From: Streptomyces sp. NBC_00237
Lineage (GTDB): Bacteria > Actinomycetota > Actinomycetes > Streptomycetales > Streptomycetaceae
NCBI RefSeq assembly: GCF_026342435.1
Contig: NZ_JAPEMT010000003.1
Span: 434,001 to 498,000, forward strand
Direction of reading: 5' to 3'
Length of the DNA: 64,000 nucleotides
Part shown: positions 16,004 to 25,006 of the stretch, piece after piece
How the letters are laid out: each line of letters opens with the position of its first letter
Position numbering within the stretch: the first letter of the stretch is position 1
Made by a program: the position numbers and the translations under genes
Notes under the pieces: generated by a model
Told to the model about the DNA's origin: nothing
What the model saw: the letters and a program-made list of their open reading frames with translations, nothing else
The model's database searches: none

Positions 16004-18979
16004 TCAGCCCGACGCGCCGGTCTCCGGCTCGATCAGGCCCTCGCGGTAGGCGATGCCGACGGCCTCGGTACGGCTCGCGGCACCCAGCTTGGCGAGGATG
16101 TTGGAGACGTGAACGCTGGCCGTCTTGCCACTGATGTACAACTCCTCGCCGATCTGACGGTTGGTGCGCCCCTGACCGAGCAGCCGCAGCACCTCGCTCT
16201 CCCGGGCGGTCAGGTCGGCGATCCGCTCCCCGGCGGCCGGTGCGTCGGCAAGACGGCCGCGTCGTAGCAAGGCGTCGAGCGCCTCCCGCAGCGGTACGGC
16301 ACCGAGCCGCACGGCCGTCTCCTTGGCCGCACGGGCCTGCTCGGCCGCCTCGTCGCGGCGGCCGGCCGTGAGCAGCGCCTCCGCGAGCCGCCTTCGGCAC
16401 CGGGCGAGTTCGTAGGGCTCGCCGTAGCCGAACGCGGTCACGGCCCGCTCCCAGGCGGCGACGTCCGGGCCGGTGACGGCACGCACCGCCTCGGCCCGGG
16501 CGCGGGCCAGCCAGGCCAGGCCCTCCGGTCCCAGCTCGGAGCCGTCCTGGTGGTCCGCCGTGGTCCTGGCCAGCTCGACGAGCTCGGCCGCGGTGTCCGT
16601 CCAGCGGCCGGTGGCCTGCGCGTCACCGGCCAGGCGGGACTCCTCCGCCGCGTCCGCGACGGCCGACAGGCCGAGCGCGGCCAGCCGGACGAAGACGTCG
16701 GGCCTGTCGGTGGGCACGCCCTCCGTGAGCGTGTCGACCGCGGCACTCAACTGCCGTACACAGTCCTCGGTGTCACCACGCAGCGCCGCGGCGTCGATGA
16801 GCACGATCCTCGCGACGACCGAGGCCATCCAGTCCGGGGGGCCGTCGAGCAGTGCACGGGAGCCACCGACCGCCACGTCGAACTCGCCGCGCGCCAGGGC
16901 GACACACAGCGCGGGCGCGGTCACCAACCCGGAGTTGGCCGTGCGCAGGGTGACGTCGCCGGTGGCCTTCTCCACGCACTCGTCCCAGCGCCCCAGTGTG
17001 TAGAGCAGCAGGGACTGGAGATAGTGCAACTCCATGGCGTACGGGGAGGAGAGGAGGCCGGAACGGCGGGCGCGGTCGAGCCCCTCGCCGACCCAGGACA
17101 GGCACTGGTCCATGTCGCCGCACTCGTAGCGACCGATCGCCAGGTTGTACAGCGCCCGCATCTCCACCTGGAGGTTCCCGGCGGTGCGGGCCAGCTCACG
17201 GGCTTGGAGGAGCCGCTGGAGACCCTGCGGAGTACGCCGGTTGTGCGCCTCAAGGCCGGTCAGTGAGATCACCAGATCGGCCTGGGCGTCCGCCAGCCGG
17301 AGCCGCTCGGCGATGTCCAGGGCCTGCCGGGCGACGCGTTCGGCGTCCGCGTCACGGCCCATGGAACGGGCGGCCATGACGTGGGTCGCGGCCGCCCACA
17401 CCCAGGTGCGCGAGGGCGGCTCGGCCGGGATCAGCCCGAGTGCCTCGCTGCTGTACGCGAACGCGGCCTCCAGATTGTCGATCCGGATCAGATTGCCCGC
17501 GAGGGTGTAGCGCAGGCGGGCGGCGAGTTCGGAGTCGGCCTCCGAGCCGGCCCGCGTGAGCGCGGAACGGGAGAGCTGGACCGCGCGATGGGGGTCCCCG
17601 GCGTGTGCGGCGGCGGCCGAGGCACGCAGGGTGAGCGTGACCGGGTCGCTGTGCTCGGGATGCGCGGACGCGTCCACCACGGCCAGGAGTTCGAGTGCGG
17701 CCTCCAGGTGGCGCAGTTCTTCGGCGGGCGCACGGAGGTGCTGGGCGTGGTCGGCGGCTTCGAGGGAGGCCGCCAGCGCGTCGGCCAGGTCGTGGCTCGC
17801 GCGTGAGTGATGGGCGCGCTCCGCAGCGCTGTTCGCCGAACGGCCCTCGTCGGCGAGGATCGCAGCGAACACCCCGTGCAGTCTGACCCGTTCGCCGGGC
17901 AGCAGATCCGCGTACACGGCCTCGCGGGTGAGGGCGTGCCGGAAGGAGTACGTCGTGGCGTCGTCGGTCACCAGCAGTTGGTGACCCACCGCCTCGCGCA
18001 GTGCCGATTCCAGCTCCTGCTGCGGCAGTTGTACGGCGTCGCGCAGCAGGTCGTGCCCGACCCGCCGCCCCGCCACAGCCGCCGTGCGCAGGACCTGCTG
18101 GGCGGTCTCGGACAGCTGCTCGATCCGGATGAGCAGGACGTCGGCCAGGCCGCTGGGCATGGCGGCCGCGTCCGCTTCCTCGTCGCCCTCTGGCAGCGCG
18201 GCGAGCAGCTCCTCGGCGTAGAAGGCGTTGCCCTCGGCGCGGTCGACGATGCGGCGGACCGCACGGTCGGAGACGGGTCCGGTGCGCCCCGCGTGCACGA
18301 GCCGGGCCACGTCCGCGTCGGCCAGCGGGCGCAGTTCCAGCCGGTCGACGGCGGGCAGCCTGACCAGCTCGGCGAGCAGGGGCCGCAGTGGGTGACGGCG
18401 GTGCAGGTCGTCCGTACGGTACGAGGCGAAGACCGCGAGCCGGTGCGGCGGGCCGCTGGGCGTGGGCCGTTGCAGGACACCCCGGCTCAGCAGGAAGCGG
18501 AGCAGGTCACGCGACGACTGGTCCGCCCAGTGGAGATCCTCGATGACCAGGAGGAGCGGAGTCAGGAGCGTCAGGTCCGCGAGGAGCCCGGCGATCCCCT
18601 CGAAGAGCTGGAGGCGACCGCCGGCGTCGGGCCCGGGACCTGCCCCCGCCGCGGTGCCCATCAGGCGTTCCACCGCAGGGTACGCGGCGAAGGCCGGGGC
18701 GAGCCGTTCGTCGGCGGCGGCCGCACCCAGGATCTCCGTGAACGGGAGGTACGGCAGGCCGACGTCGCCGAGGTCCACGCAGTGGCCAGTCAGTACGGTC
18801 ATGCCCGTCGCGGCGGCACGCGCCGCCACCACGGTCAACGTGCGGGTCTTGCCGACCCCGGCGTCCCCGGCCACGAGGACGGCGCGCGGGTCGCCGGCCA
18901 CGGCCCGCTCCAGCACGCCGGTGAGACGGGTGAGTTCGTTCGCCCGGCCGACGAACGGTGTATCGATTATCTGGGCCAC
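16004..18979 (-). CDS. Large ATP-binding LuxR family regulator (LAL type)
   Basis: A 991-residue protein. The N-terminal AAA/NTPase domain has Walker A GDAGVGKT at residues 38-45 and Walker B LLLVIEDLHWADQ at about 145. A long helical TPR-like middle (about 400-900) follows. The C-terminal LuxR helix-turn-helix is at about 925-985 (LTARESEVLRLLGQGRTNRQ, then ISGKTASVHVSNILAKLGA). LAL regulators typically activate pathway genes when bound to ATP and a small-molecule inducer. The start is GTG 18979, placing VGRANEL at the N-terminus as usual for the family. No obvious pathway partner is adjacent. Confidence 0.95.
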   Translation of the reverse strand: MAQIIDTPFVGRANELTRLTGVLERAVAGDPRAVLVAGDAGVGKTRTLTVVAARAAATGMTVLTGHCVDLGDVGLPYLPFTEILGAAAADERLAPAFAAYPAVERLMGTAAGAGPGPDAGGRLQLFEGIAGLLADLTLLTPLLLVIEDLHWADQSSRDLLRFLLSRGVLQRPTPSGPPHRLAVFASYRTDDLHRRHPLRPLLAELVRLPAVDRLELRPLADADVARLVHAGRTGPVSDRAVRRIVDRAEGNAFYAEELLAALPEGDEEADAAAMPSGLADVLLIRIEQLSETAQQVLRTAAVAGRRVGHDLLRDAVQLPQQELESALREAVGHQLLVTDDATTYSFRHALTREAVYADLLPGERVRLHGVFAAILADEGRSANSAAERAHHSRASHDLADALAASLEAADHAQHLRAPAEELRHLEAALELLAVVDASAHPEHSDPVTLTLRASAAAAHAGDPHRAVQLSRSALTRAGSEADSELAARLRYTLAGNLIRIDNLEAAFAYSSEALGLIPAEPPSRTWVWAAATHVMAARSMGRDADAERVARQALDIAERLRLADAQADLVISLTGLEAHNRRTPQGLQRLLQARELARTAGNLQVEMRALYNLAIGRYECGDMDQCLSWVGEGLDRARRSGLLSSPYAMELHYLQSLLLYTLGRWDECVEKATGDVTLRTANSGLVTAPALCVALARGEFDVAVGGSRALLDGPPDWMASVVARIVLIDAAALRGDTEDCVRQLSAAVDTLTEGVPTDRPDVFVRLAALGLSAVADAAEESRLAGDAQATGRWTDTAAELVELARTTADHQDGSELGPEGLAWLARARAEAVRAVTGPDVAAWERAVTAFGYGEPYELARCRRRLAEALLTAGRRDEAAEQARAAKETAVRLGAVPLREALDALLRRGRLADAPAAGERIADLTARESEVLRLLGQGRTNRQIGEELYISGKTASVHVSNILAKLGAASRTEAVGIAYREGLIEPETGASG

Positions 18980-19058
18980 AGGCCCATCCAAGCACGCCGT
19001 GCCGGTACCCCCACATGAGTAGATGGGGGCGAAAGCCGCTGGTCCGGGGTGGTAGGGC

Positions 19059-19490
19059 TCAGCCCCGCAGGGTGGTGAGGGCCTTTTCGATGCGCCGCAG
19101 GCGCGTCTCCGGCTTCTTCGCGCTCTCGACGGACCGTACGTGCTCGCGCTTGCGGCTGTCCGAGAGCGCGTCGTACGCCGCCCGGGCGGCGGGATCGGCG
19201 TCCAGGGCCTGGCCGAAGTCGGCGGGCTCGACGACGACGCGGGGTGCGGTGTCCAGCTCCAGTTCGACCTCGACCTCGTCACCGGTCGCGACACCGGCGG
19301 CCTGCCGGTTGGCGTTGCTGAGCCCGAGCAGATGACGGCCCCGCAGAACGGCGACCCGGCTCCGCCAGGAATGGCCGTTGACCGTGATCGTCACGGGCGG
19401 CCGGGCACCCCCGCCGAGCGCCTCCACCACCTGGGGCGGAACCTCCAGCCCCCGCATGGGCTCGGGCGGTTCCACCAGACTCCGGAACTT
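19059..19490 (-). CDS. DUF1905/YdeI-like protein
   Basis: A 143-residue protein. The N-terminal beta-barrel-like DUF1905 region (PPQVVEALGGGARPPVTITV, then SRVAVLRGRHLLGLS) is followed by the YdeI/OmpD-associated C-terminal helices (FGQALDADPAARAAYDALSD, SRKREHVRSVESAKKPETR). Function is not established; relatives are linked to peptide-antibiotic tolerance in enteric bacteria. GTG 19490 is chosen for AGGAG 6 bases upstream. Confidence 0.88.
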   Translation of the reverse strand, partial: KFRSLVEPPEPMRGLEVPPQVVEALGGGARPPVTITVNGHSWRSRVAVLRGRHLLGLSNANRQAAGVATGDEVEVELELDTAPRVVVEPADFGQALDADPAARAAYDALSDSRKREHVRSVESAKKPETRLRRIEKALTTLRG

Positions 19491-19560
19491 CACGGTCTTC
19501 TCCTGCCGTCCTGTCGGTTCGACTGCGTCGATCATGGCCCTCGACGCGTTCCCGGGCCAG

Positions 19561-19599
19561 CCCCGGCCCGCCCGGAACCCGGTTCCGGGCGGGCCGGGG
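19561..19599 (-). terminator. Very strong hairpin terminator after the OsmC-like gene
   Basis: A perfect 18-bp GC-rich stem (19561-19578 with 19582-19599) and a 3-base loop, beginning four bases past the OsmC-like stop on the minus strand. Confidence 0.85.
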
Positions 19600-19602
19600 G
19601 AC

Positions 19603-20052
19603 TCACTCCGTGCCGGGTCCCGAGGCGGCGTCCCGCACGCTCGTGGTGACCGGGGTACCCGCCTCGACGGTGCGGCTGACCGTGCAGATCCGGTCGTGCG
19701 AGCTCTTGACCGCCCGGGGGAGGATCGCCCTGGCCCGGTCCCCGGAAGGGCCGTCGGGGAACGCCACGGAGAAGGCGACCTGAAGGTCCGTCATCCGGTT
19801 CCCGCCCTCGTCCTCGACCTTGGTGCCGCTCGTCGTGACGGAGAACACGGTCGCCTCCGTGTGCCGACCCGTCGCGGCCTCCACGTCGACCGCGGTGCAG
19901 CCGCCGATCGCCGCGAGGAAGAGCTCGACCGGCGTGAAGTCGGAGTCCCCGCCGATGCCGAAGCTCAGGGTGCCCCCTCGGGCGTTGGTCACGGTGAACC
20001 GGCCGGGACCGGAGCGCTCGACGGTGACGGAGCGCGGTGAGTTGTCAGTCAT
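19603..20052 (-). CDS. OsmC family protein (peroxiredoxin-like)
   Basis: A 149-residue OsmC-fold protein. It has GDSDFTPVELFLAAIGGCTA (about residues 35-54), whose Cys is the peroxidatic residue in the family, and SSHDRICTVSRTVEAGTPV near the end carrying the second Cys. These proteins reduce organic hydroperoxides, though this small YhfA-like subgroup is less well defined. The start at ATG 20052 is followed by MTDNSPRSVTVERSG. Confidence 0.92.
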   Translation of the reverse strand: MTDNSPRSVTVERSGPGRFTVTNARGGTLSFGIGGDSDFTPVELFLAAIGGCTAVDVEAATGRHTEATVFSVTTSGTKVEDEGGNRMTDLQVAFSVAFPDGPSGDRARAILPRAVKSSHDRICTVSRTVEAGTPVTTSVRDAASGPGTE

Positions 20053-20136
20053 GGTCACGACGGTAGCTCCCGAGCGCACCACCCGCGTTCCGGCCGCACG
20101 GGTCCGTGCCACACCGCCTCCACGGCCCCGAGGCCG

Positions 20137-21765
20137 CTACCGCGCGTCCAGGGTTCCGTTCGCCCATGCCGCGCGCAGGGCCTTCTTGTCCACCTTGCCG
20201 ACCTTGGTCGTCGGGAGGCGGTCCAGCAGTACCGTTCCGCGCGGTGCGTACAGTTCGCCCAGTTCGGCCGTCACCGCCGCGCCCACCGCCTCCGGGACGA
20301 CGTCCGCGCCCTCGGCGGTGGCGAGGAAGACCTGTACGGCCTCGCCGTACTCCGCGTCGGGGACGCCGAGCGCCGCCGCGTCGCGCACGCCGGGCAGGGT
20401 GAGGAGGAAGTCCTCCAGCACGCGGGAGTAGACGTTGTCGCTGGTGCTGCCGGTGACGATGATGTCCTTGGCCCGGTCCACCAGGTAGAGGTAGCCGTCG
20501 GCGTCGAGGTAGCCCAAGTCGCCCGTGCGCAGCCAGCCCTCGTGCAGGGCCTCCGCCGTGCGGGCGGGGTCCTGGTAGTAGCCGAGCATCACCGTACGGC
20601 CCGCCACGCACACCTCGCCGACCTGCCGGGGCGGCAGCGGCTCCGTGCCGTTCTCGGCGCGGATCTCGACCCGCACGTCCGAGATCGCGCGCCCGCAGCT
20701 GCGCCAGAGTTCCGGTCGTCCGGGGCCTTCGGAGGCGAGTTCGTCCGCGCCGAACACGGTGATGCCGAGCGCCTCGGACTGGCCGTACCCCTGGCTGACC
20801 ACCGGGCCGAAGACCTCGAATGCCTGTTGCAGCCTGCTGGGAGAGATGGCCGCGCCGCCGACCGCGATCCTGCGCAGCGCGGGCAGGGCACCCGGCAGGC
20901 ACTCCGGATGGTCGAGGAGCGCGGACAGCATCGGCGGTACGAACATGGTGGCGGTGATCCGCTCCTCGCGCAGCACGGTCAGCGCCGCGTCCGCGTCGAA
21001 CTCCGGCAGCACGACGAGCGTCGCCCCCGTCACCAGGGCCTGGAGCGTGGTGAGGTGGCCGCTTCCGTGGGTGAGCAGGGTGGCCACGAGCACCCTCTCC
21101 GCACCCGGGTCGGCGGACCGCAGGAAGGTGGCGGCGGAGCCCTCCGGGGCGTCGTCGTCCACGAGTTCCACCAGCGCGTCGTAGAGGCGACGGCTGTGCG
21201 CGGCGAGCTTGGGGCGGCCCAGGGTGCCCCCGGTGTAGAGCACGGTGACGGGCTCGTCGGCGGTCAGCGGGGGCACCCCGTCGGGGCGGGTCGTGGGCCG
21301 TCCGTCCGCGACGGAGAGGAGGTCGGTGCAGGGCTGCGCGCAGGGGCCGAGGCTCAGCAGTACGGGGGAGTGGACGCTGCGCGCGGCGGCGTCGGCGGCG
21401 CGCTCGGCGAACAGCGGGTCGGTGACCACGGCGCTCGCTCCGGACTGCTCGACCAGCGCGGCCAGTTCGCCGGGACCCGGCTCCGGCGGGAGGAACACCA
21501 CGCGGCAGCCGATCAGATGAACCGCGAGCTGCACCAGGACGGAGTCCACCCGGTTCGCCAGGAACAGCCCCACGCCGTCCCCGGGTGCGAGCCCCTGCGC
21601 CCGGAGCGCGTGCCCGAGCCCGAAGAGCCGCCGCCGTGCCTCGGCCCGGGTGAGCCGCTGCTCCCCCTGGACGAGGGCCTCGGTGTCCTCGTCCTCCTGC
21701 CAGCGCTCCAGGACGCGGTCCACATACGTCTTCTGTCCGGTTGTTTCCTGCGGATAAACGATCAT
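20137..21765 (-). CDS. AMP-dependent synthetase/ligase (acyl-CoA ligase-like)
   Basis: A 542-residue member of the ANL superfamily. The P-loop-like motif is VTVLYTGGTLGRPKLAAHS, with the usual Ser/Thr-rich TSGTTG altered. Other motifs are GYGQSEALG (A5), GWLRTGDLGYLDADGYLYLV (A7), VDRAKDIIVTGSTSDNVYSR (A8) and a C-terminal LPTTKVGKVDKKALR carrying the catalytic Lys. It probably activates a fatty or aromatic acid as acyl-AMP and then CoA thioester; the hinge and A10 Lys are present, so it should be active. ATG 21765 has a poor Shine-Dalgarno. No carrier protein or other lipid gene adjoins it. Confidence 0.92.
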   Translation of the reverse strand: MIVYPQETTGQKTYVDRVLERWQEDEDTEALVQGEQRLTRAEARRRLFGLGHALRAQGLAPGDGVGLFLANRVDSVLVQLAVHLIGCRVVFLPPEPGPGELAALVEQSGASAVVTDPLFAERAADAAARSVHSPVLLSLGPCAQPCTDLLSVADGRPTTRPDGVPPLTADEPVTVLYTGGTLGRPKLAAHSRRLYDALVELVDDDAPEGSAATFLRSADPGAERVLVATLLTHGSGHLTTLQALVTGATLVVLPEFDADAALTVLREERITATMFVPPMLSALLDHPECLPGALPALRRIAVGGAAISPSRLQQAFEVFGPVVSQGYGQSEALGITVFGADELASEGPGRPELWRSCGRAISDVRVEIRAENGTEPLPPRQVGEVCVAGRTVMLGYYQDPARTAEALHEGWLRTGDLGYLDADGYLYLVDRAKDIIVTGSTSDNVYSRVLEDFLLTLPGVRDAAALGVPDAEYGEAVQVFLATAEGADVVPEAVGAAVTAELGELYAPRGTVLLDRLPTTKVGKVDKKALRAAWANGTLDAR

Positions 21766-22222
21766 CACACCATGCAAGCATCCGGCCTGCGGGGCATAAG
21801 CGTGTGGGGGGCATCTATCTTCGCGGGCTGACGGAGTATCATGCCCCGGACCTGATGGGTCGTCACCCCAAGTTGTTGGTCGGACTGGGTGGAACTCCCC
21901 TGCAAGAGAGGTGGGTTGGGGTGCCTGTCCCTCTGGTGGGGGAGTCGGTCCCTCCGGTGCTGCGTGCGGGGTGTCCGACGTGAGCACACCCATCCGCAGG
22001 AAGCCGACCTCCACGTCACGCCCGGTCGCCACTGCCTCGTGGACCTCCGTGACGTGGGGCGGCCCGGCCTCGCGAGCAGAGTGCGTGAGGTCAGGGTGCT
22101 TCCGGGGCGCCCCGCCCGGAGTCCAGCGATTGCACCGTGGGCGGTGGGTGCCGCGTCCCGTGGCCCGTCGCCGCGCGGTACCGGCCGGTGGCCCGGGCCA
22201 CGGCCCCGCGTAGCCTCTTCCC
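21766..22222. other. Divergent intergenic region without a supported gene
   Basis: 457 bp between the ligase and the GlxA-like gene. The stretch 21840-21960 is lower in GC (TTGTTGG, TATCATG) and may hold the promoters. Open frames exist on both strands but have no Shine-Dalgarno and unnatural composition. Confidence 0.4.
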
Positions 22223-23179
22223 GTGTCCTCGTCCCGACCTCACCGCGTCGCCGTCCTCGTCCTCGAAGGCGCCAAGCCGCTCGACGTCGGCATCCCCGCC
22301 CAGGTGTTCACGACCCGCGTGAGCATGCCGTACGAAGTCCGGGTGTGCGGCGCGGCGCCCGGGCTCGTGACCGGCGGCGACGGTCTCGCGTACCACGTCG
22401 CCCACGGGCTGGAGGTGCTGGAGTGGGCCGACGTGGTGTTCGTGCCCGGGTACCGGTTCCCGGACCGTGACGATCCGCCGCCCGCCGTCGTCGGCGCCCT
22501 GGTCGCCGCCCACGACCGGGGCGCCCGGCTCGCCGCCATCTCGACCGGCGCGTTCGCACTCGCCGCCACCGGCCTGCTCGACGGCAGGCGCGCCACGACC
22601 CACTGGCACTACACGCGGGCCCTCGCCGCCCGGCACCCCCGCGTCCACGTCGACCCGAACGTGCTGTTCGTCGACGAGGGCAGCGTGCTCACCTCGGCGG
22701 GCGCCGCCTCCGGCATCGACCTCTGCCTGCACATCCTGCGCGGCGACCTCGGCGTGACCGCCTCCCACCACGCCGCCCGGCGCCTGGTCGCCGCCCCGTA
22801 CCGCAGCGGCGGCCAGGCCCAGTACGTACCGCGGAGTGTTCCCGAGCCGCTCGGCGAACGGTTCGCCGCCACCCGCGAATGGGCGCTGCACCGGCTCGGC
22901 GAGCCCCTCACCCTCGACCTGCTCGCGCGCCGGGCGGGGGTCTCGCCGCGCACGTTCTCCCGGCGCTTCGTCGAGGAGACCGGCTGCACGCCGATGCAGT
23001 GGGTGATGCGCGCCCGCGTCGACCTGGCACGCGAACTGCTGGAGCGCTCCCAGCACAGTGTCGAGCAGATAGCAGCCGACACCGGGCTCGGCACCGGCGC
23101 GAACCTGCGCCTGCACTTCCAGCGCATCCTCGGCACCACCCCCACCGAGTACCGGCGGACCTTCACCAGAGGCCGGTGA
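22223..23179 (+). CDS. GlxA-like AraC family transcriptional regulator
   Basis: A 318-residue protein. The N-terminal DJ-1/PfpI-like domain (HRVAVLVLEGAKPLDVGIPA to about residue 190) is followed by an AraC double helix-turn-helix (LTLDLLARRAGVSPRTFSRR, FVEETGCTPMQWVMRARVDL, then VEQIAADTGLGTGANLRLHF). In the first domain the nucleophile-elbow position reads AISTGAFALAATG; most relatives have Cys before TGAF, here Ser, so hydrolase activity is unlikely and the domain is probably a sensor. The start is GTG 22223. A short gap separates it from the gap gene downstream on the same strand. Confidence 0.93.
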   Translation: MSSSRPHRVAVLVLEGAKPLDVGIPAQVFTTRVSMPYEVRVCGAAPGLVTGGDGLAYHVAHGLEVLEWADVVFVPGYRFPDRDDPPPAVVGALVAAHDRGARLAAISTGAFALAATGLLDGRRATTHWHYTRALAARHPRVHVDPNVLFVDEGSVLTSAGAASGIDLCLHILRGDLGVTASHHAARRLVAAPYRSGGQAQYVPRSVPEPLGERFAATREWALHRLGEPLTLDLLARRAGVSPRTFSRRFVEETGCTPMQWVMRARVDLARELLERSQHSVEQIAADTGLGTGANLRLHFQRILGTTPTEYRRTFTRGR

Positions 23180-23325
23180 TCCGCGCGCCGGACCCGGGCG
23201 TCCCACCTGGCGGAATCCTGGTGAACCATGGCGCTCCCGCCACTGTCGGCGGGGGCTGCCACGGGCGAGTCTGGTGGGGCAAAGCACCTCGTACACACTC
23301 GTACACACGGGAAGAGGCCCCACTC

Positions 23326-24324
23326 ATGACGCGTATCGCCATCAACGGATTCGGCCGCATCGGACGCAACGTGCTGCGCGCCCTGCTGGAGCGCGACAGC
23401 GCCCTGGAGGTCGTCGCCGTCAACGACCTGACGGAGCCCGCCACTCTGGCCCGGCTGCTCGCCTACGACAGCACCGCCGGACGGCTCGGGCGCCCGGTGA
23501 CCGTCGACGGGGACGCCCTCGTCGTCGACGGCCGCCGCATCAGGGTGCTGGCCGAGCGCGAACCGGCGCAGCTGCCGTGGGCCGAACTCGGCGTCGACAT
23601 CGTCCTGGAGGCCACCGGCCGCTTCACCTCCGCCAAGGCCGCCCGTGCCCACCTTGACGCGGGCGCGAAGAAGGTACTGGTCAGCGCGCCGTCGGAAGGC
23701 GCGGACGTCACGCTCGCGTTCGGCGTCAACACCGACGCGTACGACCCGGCCGTCCACACGGTCGTCTCCAGCGCCTCCTGCACCACCAACGCGCTCGCCC
23801 CGCTGGCCTCCGTCCTGGACCAACTCGCGGGCATCGAGCACGGGTTCATGACGACCGTGCACGCCTATACCCAGGAGCAGAACCTCCAGGACGGCCCGCA
23901 CCGCGACGCCCGCCGCGCCCGCGCCGCAGGCGTCAACATCGTGCCGACCACGACGGGCGCCGCCAAGGCGATCGGCCTGGTGCTGCCCAACCTCGAAGGC
24001 AAGCTCTCCGGCGACTCGATCCGCGTGCCCGTGCCGGTGGGCTCGATCGTCGAACTCAACACGACCGTCGCCCGCGACGTGACGCGCGACGACGTGCTGG
24101 CGGCGTACCGGGCGGCGGCGGAAGGCCCGCTGGCCGGAGTCCTCGAATACTCCGACGACCCTCTCGTCTCGTCCGACATCACGGGCAACCCCGCTTCGTC
24201 GATCTTCGACTCGGCCCTCACCCGCGTCGACGGCCGCCACGTCAAGGTGGTCGCCTGGTACGACAACGAGTGGGGCTTCTCGAACCGCGTGATCGACACG
24301 CTCGAATTCCTCGCGGCCCCCTGA
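23326..24324 (+). CDS. gap: Glyceraldehyde-3-phosphate dehydrogenase, type I
   Basis: A 332-residue glycolytic enzyme that converts glyceraldehyde-3-phosphate, NAD and phosphate to 1,3-bisphosphoglycerate. It has the N-terminal NAD motif INGFGRIGRNVLRAL and the active-site SSASCTTNALAPL with catalytic Cys152. HAYTQEQNLQDGPHRD, VPTTTGAAKAIG and a C-terminal WYDNEWGFSNR follow. Length is normal. Streptomyces usually has a housekeeping copy elsewhere in a gap-pgk-tpi operon; this lone copy next to an AraC regulator may be a second isozyme. The ATG at 23326 is the only sensible start. Confidence 0.97.
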   Translation: MTRIAINGFGRIGRNVLRALLERDSALEVVAVNDLTEPATLARLLAYDSTAGRLGRPVTVDGDALVVDGRRIRVLAEREPAQLPWAELGVDIVLEATGRFTSAKAARAHLDAGAKKVLVSAPSEGADVTLAFGVNTDAYDPAVHTVVSSASCTTNALAPLASVLDQLAGIEHGFMTTVHAYTQEQNLQDGPHRDARRARAAGVNIVPTTTGAAKAIGLVLPNLEGKLSGDSIRVPVPVGSIVELNTTVARDVTRDDVLAAYRAAAEGPLAGVLEYSDDPLVSSDITGNPASSIFDSALTRVDGRHVKVVAWYDNEWGFSNRVIDTLEFLAAP

Positions 24325-24333
24325 GCCAGGGAG

Positions 24334-24357
24334 GGCCGGGGCCTCGGGGCCCCGGCC
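24334..24357 (+). terminator. Hairpin terminator after gap
   Basis: A perfect 10-bp stem GGCCGGGGCC/GGCCCCGGCC with a TCGG loop, 9 bases after the gap stop. Confidence 0.8.
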
Positions 24358-25006
24358 GTGGGGCCCCGGTCACGGGCCCGTGGGTTTCGTGCGTGCCCCG
24401 GAGTCGACGAACGGCGGGAAGAACCGCGGCAAGAACGCCGCACGGCTGGAATCGCCGTCCTGGCGCGGCCGGAAAACGCTGGAAGCTTCACGATCGCTTC
24501 CGGCCAATGATGGCGAGGGAAAGGGCTTTCGGTGCGGCGTCCCGACAAGTCCGGCTCCGTCAGCGCATCGCCTCGGCCCTGAGCGGCGTTCCCGGGCCGC
24601 ACGGCGACGCGCCCGGCGTGAGCCTTCGCCTCTGGGAATGAAGTGGTCCGGTTCCGGTCAGGGAATGCGTGACGCCCGTGTGCCCGAGCGAATGCTCCCC
24701 GGACGCGAGGAGGCGGCTTCCGGGTGTGCGGGGCTGCGGCGCAGGGCCCGGCGCCGGTAAGCGCCGAATGGTGGTGTGGCCGCCTACAACTTCCTTGTGC
24801 ACAAACGGAATTGAGCCGCCGGGCGTCACTCGGCAGGTGTGGCAGCAGTCTTGTGGGGCTCGAAGTCGGGTGGTTAGGCTCCGGCTCGTTTCCGTTCCTT
24901 CGCTCTTTCTGCAATTTCTTGGACGAATCGTGAACAGGTGTGGTGTGCCCGTGTGAGCCGGGCAGTGCCGCCGTGCACGAGTGGGAGAACCGGAAGGGGG
25001 CGGGCA
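24358..25006. other. Leader region of the RiPP cluster, no supported gene
   Basis: About 650 bp with lower GC than the surroundings, especially 24780-24950. No open frame has both a ribosome site and normal codon bias. It contains the candidate promoter at 24851-24880. Its length and composition suggest regulatory DNA or a boundary between the chromosome backbone and the RiPP cluster. Confidence 0.45.
24851..24880 (+). promoter_or_regulatory. Candidate sigma-70-like promoter for the RiPP operon
   Basis: TTGTGG (24851-24856) and TAGGCT (24875-24880) with an 18-base spacer resemble Streptomyces HrdB-type -35 and -10 boxes, 127 bp before the exporter start. This is pattern matching only. Confidence 0.3.

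Noticed and set aside
24650..24860. Minus-strand segment with GGSIPFVHKEVVGGHTTIRR, considered as a second precursor peptide
   Set aside because: No start codon with a Shine-Dalgarno, no stop at a plausible length, and no bias in third codon positions.
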